Shown here in pieces: positions 35,701 through 47,700 of a stretch of DNA of 64,000 bases; within the stretch, counting starts at the first letter, position 1, and each line of letters begins with the position of its first letter. A program made the position numbers and the translations under genes. The DNA comes from Saxidomus purpurata. Lineage: Eukaryota > Mollusca > Bivalvia > Venerida > Veneridae. The notes under the pieces were generated by a model. The model ran no database searches and was not told the DNA's origin. It was given only the letters and a program-made list of their open reading frames with translations. The DNA lies in the NCBI GenBank assembly GCA_022818135.1, contig JAFMSR010000002.1, forward strand, positions 43,956,699 to 44,020,698, written 5' to 3'.

Positions 35701-38700
35701 ATGCTTTGTTCACATAATTTTGAAGTTGTGAGAACTAATGCCCTGTTCACATTGATGAAGTTGTGTTGTGTGTACGTATGCCAAAGTTGTGCAAAGAAAA
35801 CATAAATAATTTCAAAGCTTTTCTGCTGCTCTCTATTTCATTCCTTCTATTACTTTAAACCATAATATATTGTGCAAGACTTTATAATGATACTAATTAA
35901 TTAAAAAGTTTGTAAGGATACATAAATATAGCATATGTATAGTACTAGTAAAAGTGGATACCTCAAGGAGGTAAGAGACCATTAACCCCTATGGCATTAG
36001 TCCTTAAGTACAATTTTGCACACGCTGTCATTAGCCCCTTGATGATTATGCAAAAGTGGAATTTCATTTCATGAAATCATATATCAGAATTGAATTGCAT
36101 GGTTATTATCTCTATTTACTTTGTCAAAAGAAAGAATTTGTTTTGAATTTATTCACTTTAACGTTTCTTTTAATGATTAAATCAAGTTTTAAACGTGTCA
36201 GGGGCCAAGGTCCACCTATTCAAAATTGAATTTATGGGCTAAAGCCCTACATTAAGCTCAGGATAATTTTGAAAAGAGAATGATATTAAAGCAAGTTTTC
36301 GATGCTATGTTATTTTAGACTAAACACAATCAAATTCGGTGAATTCATATCCCCGCCAAATGAAGCAAATAGCTGAAAAAGAACAATTGGAAAGTGTTTT
36401 GGTCAGTCTGTTTCAGAATTTATTTATTTTTAAATTTCATTACATACTACTACATACTACTGGGCTCTCATCTCCGAGGTTATATATTTTTCCTTCAAGC
36501 TACAGTCATAAAGAACTCAATTAAATAATTACTACTACTTTTAGAAAACAAGAATTCTAAAGTTTCTATATAGAATAATTATGTAAGAAATGCACTACAA
36601 TCCCTTAAGGCCCTCATTTCTGTGAAAATCCTGTTTCTAAATTTTCAGTTGTTAGGGAATACAAAGTTGATTAATTGTGACAATTAAAATCAAATTCTGA
36701 CAAGCCTTCTCAGCAAGAAAAAGCTTTAAAAGTTTTTATTCCATTTCCCATTGGGACCTCATCTCTGGGGGGTTATTATTCTTTCTGCATTTTACAGTGA
36801 TACAGAACTCAGTTGTTGTAAGTTGATTTAAATCATTAAAATTAACTTTAGTAAACAAAAACAAATTAGGAAGTGTAGGGGGTTGGTATTACAAACAGTG
36901 ATCATTAAATTATTTGATCTAATGACAATTCAATTTTGATAACCTGTTTCAGAGAAATAGAAAATTGAATGTAGAAGAAAATAACAAAAGAAGGCAATGA
37001 CCCTGCAGATACCAATCCAGTATTGACGAAAATTGTTTTTGCGCTGCGGCATTATGCTATTGTATACACATTGTAAGTTTCATTGGTCCTTGAGTTATGA
37101 CGGTCGGACGGACAGACGGACGGACTGACGGACATCGCCAAAACAATATCCCTACACCTTTAGCGGGGGATAATTAGTACAAATTATCTTTCTCATAAGG
37201 CTATTTTGTTTTCATTTCTTACACAGCGATTCCTTTGATTGCAGAGTCACTTGACCAGCACATGCAGCCTTCAGCCGCCCAGCTATGAAATTTAAATAGA
37301 AAATTCGAAAACATAACTGTTTTATAAAAATAGTCAAAACTAAAGCAGGAATTTTAAGCAAAAGCTGGTGGTAGCATCGCCAGTTACCATGGTTATGAAA
37401 ATTATACAAGACAATGTCAGCTTTTGCTTCTGCTTTTCCTTAGAGCTACCTCTTACTTTTAGACGTATCAACATATAGAACCCTTAGGAAACAAATGGGC
37501 CGTGATGGCCCTATATCGTTCACCTGACTACCGATGCACTTACCTAATGAGGTAACTTGTTGCTAAAAGGAGTCAGTAGTTTCTTAGAAAGTCACTGGTT
37601 GCTAGGTGAAGTCACTGGTTGTGAGAGGACTAAGTTGTTACTAAGGCAGTCAATGTTTGCTAAGGAAGTCACTGGTTGCTAGGGGAAATCACTAGTTGCT
37701 AGAGGAAGTCACTGGTCGATAAGGAAGTCACTTGTTCGGAGGGGATGTCACTAGTTGCTAGGGAAAGTCACTGGTTGTTCAGGTAGTCAACGGTTGCTAA
37801 GGGAGTCAGTGGTGTCTTGATTAGTCAGTAGTTGCTATAGGAACTCATTGAAAGCTAAGCAACTCCTTTCACTCAATACAAAGACTAGGGACCCCCGGCG
37901 AGCGTGGTCAATTTTGATCCAGTAAATATCTTACCTCTTGCCCTTATGATTTTGGAGAAATAATTTAAGGTGAACTTAAAATGAAATGGTTTAAAATTTT
38001 GAGTTTGCATACATGAAGGTTATTTTGCCGGACGAAATTCTAATATTGTCATATTGTAGATGTGTTCATAAAGGTCATAAAAATATTATTTCTAGGGCTT
38101 TATTACTTGCAATACACCATCAAACCTGACTTGCCCACCCCTTGTTATATCTTTGAATTCCTGTTTTCAATCAAGAATTCATCACCATACTGACGGTGAT
38201 AATTTGACAGTTTTCACAACGATTTTCCCCTTCTCAATCCGAAAACCCACCTATTTACCACGTATGATCTAGTACAAACGGCAACATTTAGTCAAGGACA
38301 ACTCTCTGACAGATTTTCGGGAAAATTTCAGTATTATAAACGCTAACGCAGCAGAAAACTGTCTTAACTGTTCTTATTTTTATCAAAGTCGATCCAATTT
38401 TAACTTTAGCTTAATTCCACTAAGGCTAACATTTCGACAATGTTTCCTGAATATTTGAAAGGAACAAAAATTAATACAACTACCGCACTTTTACTAATAT
38501 CAACCGCATGAACTTTCATTTAAACTTAGACTATCAAGTACTCTTAACCACTCGAACTCACTTATTTAATGGAGAAATTGAAGCATAAACGCGGAAAACC
38601 AATGCGACTGAGCCAATAATGTCTCATAACTAATTGATTCACATCAATGAAAAGCCTGTGTTCGGTATCGGGTCAAAGTCTTCTGATGTACTTTGAATCA

Positions 38701-41700
38701 AGTAATTCTGTGAACGGTAGGTATGTAGACAAGTATACAACCTGCCTGTAAAGTGTGCTTTTCTGTAAGTAAATCTGTCGATCTCTTAATTGAAACTGAC
38801 ATGTAAATTAATGGATTGAGTTCAGGCCAAGAAAAGCAGATTGTCGAACAGTAGCATAAGGTTACCTTAGGATAATGGAAAGTAATGAACAGTACGCACA
38901 TGTACATGTAGCAGCAACCTTTCACAAAATATCATCGAATAACAACAAAATGAAATTGTTAATAATTTTTCGAGACGAAAGTTATTAAGGATATTAACAT
39001 CTGATAATCACTATGTAAGTAGTTCTCTATTACCAGCTAGCGTCAGTGAGCTGGTGTACTATAAAAGCATTCTAAAACTGCAAACATCTCCAAAACTCAA
39101 AACATATTGCTTACGAAGTCTTCGTTGCATTCAAGTCGAAATTATAAAGGTTGATTTGTATATTCAAAATAACCAATAAAATATGGCGTCTTGTAAAAAC
39201 GCTCTTACAACATGGCGTTATAATATAAAGGGGCGCAACTTTCGGATACGTCCTATCAATAAGCACCGTACTTTAGATGGGGTATTACGCAAACATACAA
39301 GCAAAATGAGAAGTAAGAAATAAGAATGACTTAGTTTTTCAATCAGGCAACGGTAATATTAAATACTTGGTCGTTTATTTATAAGTAACTTTCTTTTACA
39401 CCTTTGGACTACGCACTTTTTCACAAAACTTCTCTTCCTTACACAACTATTTGCTAATTAAAAGTACATGTACATGTATTTGGACAAAACTGACCAGGTA
39501 CTGCAGTCAGGTAAAACAAAACATCCTAACCTCTAAATTTTATTTTAATTTCTTTATGCATGGGATTCATACTGGGGTCTTTGCAAGTTCAGCTTGGGAT
39601 AAATCCCAGGGTCGACCAGGACTATAAATATTCTAATTGAATGACCTTACACACCAGATATGGTATTTTTCCGGGCGTGGGGAGGGGTCGGAGGGGGGGC
39701 TTATGGATACGGCGCAGCATCGGATAGAAATCATGCCTGCCGCTTGAGAACTCGCAAATAACGAAATACAGGAAAAGGTAATGATTTCTTTAAAAATTCC
39801 ATTAAATTATGCATATTATTGAATAAATAGTACACTCTGACCTATTTTTTTCCAAATACCAAGTTTTAGTCGGATTACACCAATCAAACTAGCCCGTTTG
39901 AAAGCGTATACTGGCATACGTTTTGCAATTGAAATGAACATCATGAATTTACATAAAAAATTCAGTGATCGTGGTTTGTAATATTTCTATATAAAGCATA
40001 TAAAAATAATGTGCGTGTTAACGCATGTGATTTTCAGTTACCAGTCAACAAACATTTGAACAACCTTCCCATAATTCAGTTTGACAGGGAACAGTCTCAC
40101 TCTGTTATATCATTTCTAATTAACAACCATCTTTCATTGCATCACATACATGACCATGCTAAATAACAAAGTTTTCCACATAAGTAAGGTCAAGTAAAAC
40201 TTTGTACAGGTCTTAAAGCAGTTTGCCTTGTTTTGATAAATAATCTCCTTTGTAACATTCTCGCTACAAGTATAGATGTCAATTTTTCGCATTTGCTACT
40301 TTTTGTTTGGACCTCAACTACAATCTTTGAATTTGCATATAGTAATTGAGGACATAGATATATAACCAAATTCGGTCTTGTGGTACTCATTGTTACATTG
40401 TCATAACGAAAACCAAGTGAGCCGCTTTCTAACTGTTTTAAGCTCGCTTTTGGCCGGAAATAGGTAACCTTTCAGCCGCCAAGGAACTGACAAGTAAAAT
40501 ATATTTAACATTTAAAAAGGTTCATCAAATCTTTTTCAATCTTTCATGAATGGTTTTATAATGTTAGTACGTAAACTATTCATATCTGTCAACATAACAT
40601 GTTGTTACCTTCAAACTAATGTTAATTATGAGAAAAGAGTAATGGTACTTTTTGAACAGTGATTAACGGTCAGTTTGTCGAGTAACATATTTGATAAGAA
40701 GAGGATTAAGTTTGATTTACTGGTGTACATGTCACGGTACCGACTTCGACACAATTTGGGTGGAAATGTGTAAGCGGTCGGTTAGCTCAGTCGCTGTTAG
40801 TTTTGTAAGCTAAGGGTCATGGGTTCGCGTCCCGATCAGGGTGCACATTTTTCTCAGCACTTCACAGGAATGTTTATTATAAAATCTTGCTACCCATCTC
40901 TTTCATAAACTCTTAATCACGCCGGCCATCCTTTTAAAGATAGTTTTAGTTTGAAATAAATCCTTGACCTTTCTCCTTACAGAGGAGGTTTAAACTGAAT
41001 AAACTGTTTCTAGTCGTTTATAAACTTGTAGAACCTGTGTCCATGGGAAGTTTTGAAAATTACATAAACCACAGAATATAAGCCTATCTGTACAGGCTGA
41101 GACATTACTGTCATGACAGATATAACAAATGTACGAATTATCTGGTATCCTCAATGTGAGGAATGTCTGCTACAATAAAAACTTCTGGAACGTTGCTTTA
41201 GATTTTACTGTTCACAAACTAAAGACTAGTAATACCGATGTAACCTATTTTATTGCATGAGAGAGAGAAAGAAACGGGAGAAAATACAGAATGATAATTC
41301 TGTTCCAAATTATGCAATGACAAAATGATGGATGTCTTATTTTCGTAGCAATGCATTTAGCGGATAGATTTTTGTTTTTGCACGCCTGTCTTGGTTGTTT
41401 CCAGAATACATGTACATGTACGTGAACTTTCTACTATAGCTCCTCTAAAAAAGACATTTCATTTCGTTTTCATTGTTATATTGTTTTTGAGAAATGATTT
41501 TGTGGCAAATAAGAGCATGTGATATTATAGGATACTATAAAACATATGTTATTATTTTAATTGCTTATAGTCCCGTCGACTCTAGGATTTCTGCTCGACC
41601 TCTGACAGGCGCAAATTGAAGAGATAGATGCAGATACAAGGGAATGCGGTTACCAGACCTTATGTCTTTTACAAACAAGCCCACTGGTTCCTAAATACGA

Positions 41701-44700
41701 GCACGAAGTATAACTTCGATACAAACAAGACTACCTCTGGGTTTCTAAACAGTCAATCTCAAGGTGGATGGGAAACACTGAAAAGCGTTTCTGAAATTAC
41801 CCGTGCGGGATTCGAACCTGGGACCTACAATTTAGTAGTCCTGAACATTAACCACATGACCTCCGCGGCACCCTTTTAATATAGTATTTTCAAAACGTGA
41901 AAAACCTATTACAATCTGTTCTAGGCATCGACAGTTTGGAAATTCTAGACATCTTTTAATTGGTTACTATTATGTTCTATGGTTTTTGTAGTGCAATGAA
42001 AAAAGAATACGATAATAAGATTAATGTTTAATAATCAGTAATGACTCATATTATTTGATAGATTTTATATTAAATTTATTCTCTACACGGTGAAGTATTT
42101 TACCAGTTGAGAATGTTTTTACAAGTGTGTATAACAAATAAGGTAATAAAACATACATTTGTCGTACTCCGAGCAGCTTTTAGACTTCGGAGACATGTAA
42201 AATACCACTTTCTTAAGCTTTAGTCTTAGCAAGTACTTGGATTTTAATATATCGTGATTGTTAATTTATAAAATGGCCGAATGAAAAAATTCGGACTGAC
42301 GGTCAGGTAAAGAAAGTGCTCGTAAATTACAAAAGCAGATGGGATTGTGTATCGATACTGTTCCTGTCACGGGTTCTGAAGTCCGCACGTTTGTCCATGC
42401 ACATAATGGCAGCTGCATACAGAGATGGAAGTATGCATTCTTTATCTATGTTACTATCACAGTCAACTATTTATGACTAAGGGCTAACCTTATAGATGTC
42501 TCTTGACCAGAGATTCACTCTAAATATGCTCTCCAATTTAAAAATAGTGTTAGTTTGAATTACTGCAATGACTTAGTATTTATAGAATTAGTTTTCTTTT
42601 ATATCTACTAAACGATTGTTATTGAATGTTAAACGTTATTTAACGGAGACCAAAATGTCCTCTAATAACATGAATGTTGTATCTTCTTTATTGTATATGA
42701 GATACAAGAGTAAGGGGCTAACCCCACGATACTTGTATCAAAGTGGATGTATCTTACTTTGAATAAAGTATCGATTTTCTAACTTTGGAGAACTATATAG
42801 ATCGATTCACGATCAGGCTTCCTTTACTGTCGAAATAAATTGTGTGTGAAAATGACATGATAGGATGCAACAACAGGTTTCCACATCAAATATTTATCCA
42901 CGTGACATCACTAGGCTTTACGGTTGGTCAATAAACATAATGTAAGTATGTATACCTGTGGTGAGGCAAGTTTTTCAAAATCTGGAGTAATATACCATAA
43001 GACTCCATCTACTGCGCCGTCCAACATCACACCTCTGATCAACAAGATTGTCAATAAAACATAGGGTGCTGTGGCAGTTATGTATACAACCTATAAATCA
43101 GTAAAATCAGACAGAAATTCCATGTATATCTAGACCACATCTCTCCGGTCACCAGTGTCTGCCGACGTGGAGTCTGCATGTCTTTGATACCTCACGAGAC
43201 ACGCGTCATTACTGCCAACAACTATTTCTCAAAACGTTATGTACCCATGAAGTAGCCATTGACCTTACGTAAGGTCCTTTAATGACAGATACGAATCTTT
43301 TATCAGACCAATCAATCAGCTAGCTGATACAACATGTGACGGATGTGGTTACTAGCCGCCATTTTGTCAGACAAATATTCATAGTACCGACATCCGTTTA
43401 AACTTACAATGGCATTAGTTTACCATGACATTATTATGTGTACCAGTTTTAATGCGTAGTTTGAATACAAAAGAACTTATGAAGTCAGCTTACTGAACTG
43501 AATAAAGGCTTTACGCGGACTGCCAAACTGAACACATATGACTTATCGTCCCGTAGGAAAAGGTATTGCAAGCTTATCTTCATTACACGTGATAGTCATC
43601 GTTCATGGAAACTAGGTCAAACGTAGAAAGCAAACTTTAAAGGCTTAGTATACCTTGCCAAGTGACTTCACACCTTTTATTAGGGAGGCAACCACTATAG
43701 CCCATCCAATAAAATTGCTCAATACCAGATGCCATTGAACCGATCCCATATTTTCAAGACCATCAGATTTTCGGAGAACATTGTATCTAAAACAAAAACA
43801 TGTATTGTAAGAACAATTTACAGAATATTGTAGTTTAGATTTACACAATGGATCAATTACATGCACTCAGCCACTATTATTATAATTCCGAAATGGGCGG
43901 ACGAAGACATCAGTTGATCCATGTCAGTAGATGAAACGGATAAAGATTGAGATAATGACGATGATATTTGCACTCCACGTGTCATGGAACAGTCTAAGCC
44001 ATAGCCTTCATTGAGACCTTGAGGGCAATGGGTACCAAACGGCCCACTAGACTTAGAGAAAAATGTGCTGCAGTCAAATCAGCCGCAAAGTTCAATTATG
44101 TATTTCTTTAAACCAGTTGCATAGGGCTGTATACATGTACTTTACAAACTTGCCATTTTGCTTGATTAATAATTTACATATACAATCAAAGCAACACGTG
44201 AACTTAATATATAATTGTGTATGTGGTTCCGTTTTGCCAATTCAAACATTAACTTTATGTAATCTTATTTACATAGGTTTACGGATATTCATGTAGCATG
44301 AAAGGATTAATACTGGACAGATGAGTAACAGTTATAGATCTTTATATCTCTTCAATAGAAGGTAGTTCAATAAGAGGTAGGAAAATCAAAAGCAACATAT
44401 TTGATGGAACGACTTTTAATACATTTGACTTCAAAATACTTATTTGTTTTATATATTTTGTTCGCTATATCGCATTTAAGGAACTTGTTCGATATAAGGA
44501 TATAAGGAACTCCAGATATTAAGAAAAACATATTTGATAGGTCCCGAGCAGTTTGTTATAAGTGGAGTTTACTGTATAAACATTCACCAAATACCTGTAA
44601 AGCTATAACGTTACCGGTATTATAGGTCTTTGTATTCACCAGGAAATAATTTAATGAAATTGACAGGATGGCTAATATTGTTTTAAAAACACTTTTTGTA

Positions 44701-47700
44701 GAATTTACTGTGATATAATTTCATACTTACAACCAGAATTCATTAGCTGGAGTGTTGAGGAATGACGAGGCTGTGCTATCAGATATGTTGTATGCAACGG
44801 ATGTCAGATTCACCAAAACACTGTTGTTAGAACTTTCTGGTGTTGATAGATTTGCACGATCTAAACAAAGAAAATGAAACTTTATGACATCATTTTAAAA
44901 TGTGCTAGGGCACTGTTTAAGGGAACCAAATTGCTAAAGATCAAAAGGGTCAGCATGGTCCTATTACGCACCTGGCCACCATTGACTATAGTACAAAGTC
45001 AAACAATCGCATCGGAGACAGGATCATTCTTGACCCGGGTGTCATGAATTTAACAATCTTAGTGGAGGTCTGTTATACGATCCTACATGCCTAATTTGTA
45101 AGCTCTAAGCATTGTGGTTTTAAAAAAGAAGATTTTGAAAGATTTCCTAAAAGAAATCTATGTAAAGTCAAGTCACCCCTCTGGCAGGGTCAATTTGACC
45201 GCATAGTAATTATTTTAACAGTCTTAGTAGAGGTCCACAAGGCAATGCTACTTGCTAAATCCTTAAGCTTTAGCCCTTGAGGTTTCAGAAAAGAAGATTT
45301 TTAAAGTTTTTCCAATATAAACCTATGCAAAGTTATGTGATCCCACTAGCGGAGTCATTTTTGATCCTTTAATCTTGATTTGAACAACCTTGGTAGAGGT
45401 CCACTAGGCAATGCTACACGCTAAATATCTAGGTCCTCGGCCTATGGTTTAAGAGAAGATTTTAAAAGATTTTTCCTATATAAGCATGTGTTAAATCAAT
45501 TGACTCCCACGACGAGGTAAAATCTGACCCGGGGTCATGATTTGAACAATCTCTGTAGAGGTCCGCTAGACAGTGCTGCATGCCAAATATCTAAGCTCTT
45601 GAGGAATTTTTGAAACACTTTGATAGAGTTTCATGCAAGGAAAATCTTTGCCAATTTTCTTCAACATTGGCTTAGTTGTTTCAGAAGAGATCATTTCTTT
45701 CTTCAAGTTACAGTCATAAAAATCTCAATTGTTGTAAGTTAGATATAATCAGTACTACTAGTTCAGACAACAAAAATGGTAAAAGTTCTGTAAGAAAACA
45801 CTATATTTAAATCCTTTTAAGAGCCTCATTTCTGTAAAAAGAGTTTCGAGTTTCCTAATTTTTCGTTTTTAGAGACTACCTAAGTATCCAAATAAAGCAA
45901 GGACCAATAGATTGACATACAGACAACTTCTCTCCGCCTTTGTATTCAATCATTTTTTTTTATCACCGGCTCTTTGATTTTGCAGGTCAGGTTAAAATCC
46001 CACTATCGGCACTTTATTTTTTCCCTTGTATTGTTCTTTTTAAGCTTTAAATTTGAATATTCTAGGCTCGACTTTGGCAGCTGCAATATCGCTCACCTGG
46101 CTACCTCTGGCTATAACACAAGGTCGAGACTCGCGTCTCAGATAGGGTCAATTTTACATGGGTGTCTTGAACAATCTTCACAGAAGCCCACTACATTGTG
46201 CTTTATTTCCAAATATTTAAGCTTTGGGTCTTGTGGTTCTAGACAAGAATTTTTTAAGTTTCCCCTAAATTAGCTATATATCATGTCAAGTGAGCCAAAG
46301 GGGTGAAGTTAATTTCCAAGGGGGTCAAGACTTTATCACCCTTCTTAGAAGTCATCAAGGTAATGGTACATGCTTCAAATCTAAGCTCTAGCGTTTGTGG
46401 CTTCCGGGATATTTTAAGGTTTTCCCTATACAAATGTATAAGCATATGTAAAATCAGGTAACACCGTGCAGGGTCAATTTAACCCGGGAGTGATGAATTG
46501 AACTTAGTAGAGGTCTAAAAGGCAATGCTATAATTATGCTAAATCTAAACTTTAGACCACACCACGTGGTTTTACAGAAAAAGATTTTTTTAAAGTTTTT
46601 CCTAGTAGTTGCCATATTAAAAATGGAATGGTATTTGCTGAACAGTCTGATAGACCTGCATACAAGGAACATCACAGCCAAGTCAACATTTGCCCAGTGG
46701 TTTCAGAGGAGATGTTCTTTGAAGGAATTGGCATTTGTTGCCAGAGGAGCTAAAATGAAAATGCCAAAAAAAAAAGGGTGGGGGTTAAGCTAAAGGCACT
46801 ATCATTTGGAGCTGTACTCAAGTTTCACATAAGGGAGGAATACCTTTGCATGTCTGAGTGTTCCACCAGTTTCCACAAGTTGACCAGGGAAGCTCCGACT
46901 TGAATGACTGAACGAAATAGTACTGGATCCACCCCATGATAGTAACATAGTACCATAGCATGTCAAACGATATCAGTACCATTAGGAAACCAATACCTGT
47001 AAAAATATCATAGCATCAAAGTTGGAAAGCAATAACTTTAAATAATAACATTGTTCAAGAATATGTTAAACCAGGAGTTAATACATGTAAATAGTTTTTT
47101 TTTCTTCAAATCTATGGTAGCATACTTCTGCCACCACATAACTACTTAATTATCACCCTATATTATTAGTCACTTAATTGTTATGATTAATATCTGATTA
47201 GCGCGTTAATTTGATGTTAACATAATATTTATGTCAACACAAAAAGGTGTATGTTAGTGCCCACTACTGCCAACAGATACCTACATAATGATATTTTAGA
47301 TAACTATTAAGTGGTTAACGTGTTTTGTAAGTTATTAGTCAGATAAGTATCGTGATACTTTAGTGGTTAACTTGTTAGTCATGTAAGTATCTGGATAATT
47401 ATGTGGTTAACGTATTATGTAAAAAAGCAGAAGCTAATACACATAGGTAGTAATTTTGATCAAGAATATGTCAAACAATAACAGATTCATCGGGGGGTCA
47501 ACACACCGACTCCTGAACAGAAATCGACCAACCAGGGCCTCCATGCTAAAGACAAATTATTCAAATACATTATAATGTGCAATATCTCCCCCATTGACCT
47601 TCATCAATACGTGAGGTTTCATGAACCTATCATGTATTCTTTTAGAGTTATTGCTAGAAAAGCTCCATTTTTTCCTGATTTTGTTGCAATAGCAACAAGA

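Larger units (their letters stand above)
33551..42955 (-). other. 9.4-kb intron 5 of paralog A
   Basis: The largest intron of the gene. It holds the hAT-like element and inverted minisatellite (34345-35790), dispersed repeats (36350-37172, 37496-37960) and a SINE-bearing repeat (40430-40990). In 33560-34340, 37960-40430 and 41880-42950 I see no gene or clear repeat. Confidence 0.85.

Noticed and set aside
35145..35790. Regular direct repeats resembling a CRISPR array
   Set aside because: Units are contiguous variants of one 34-bp sequence with no unique spacers, in a eukaryotic intron. It is a minisatellite.
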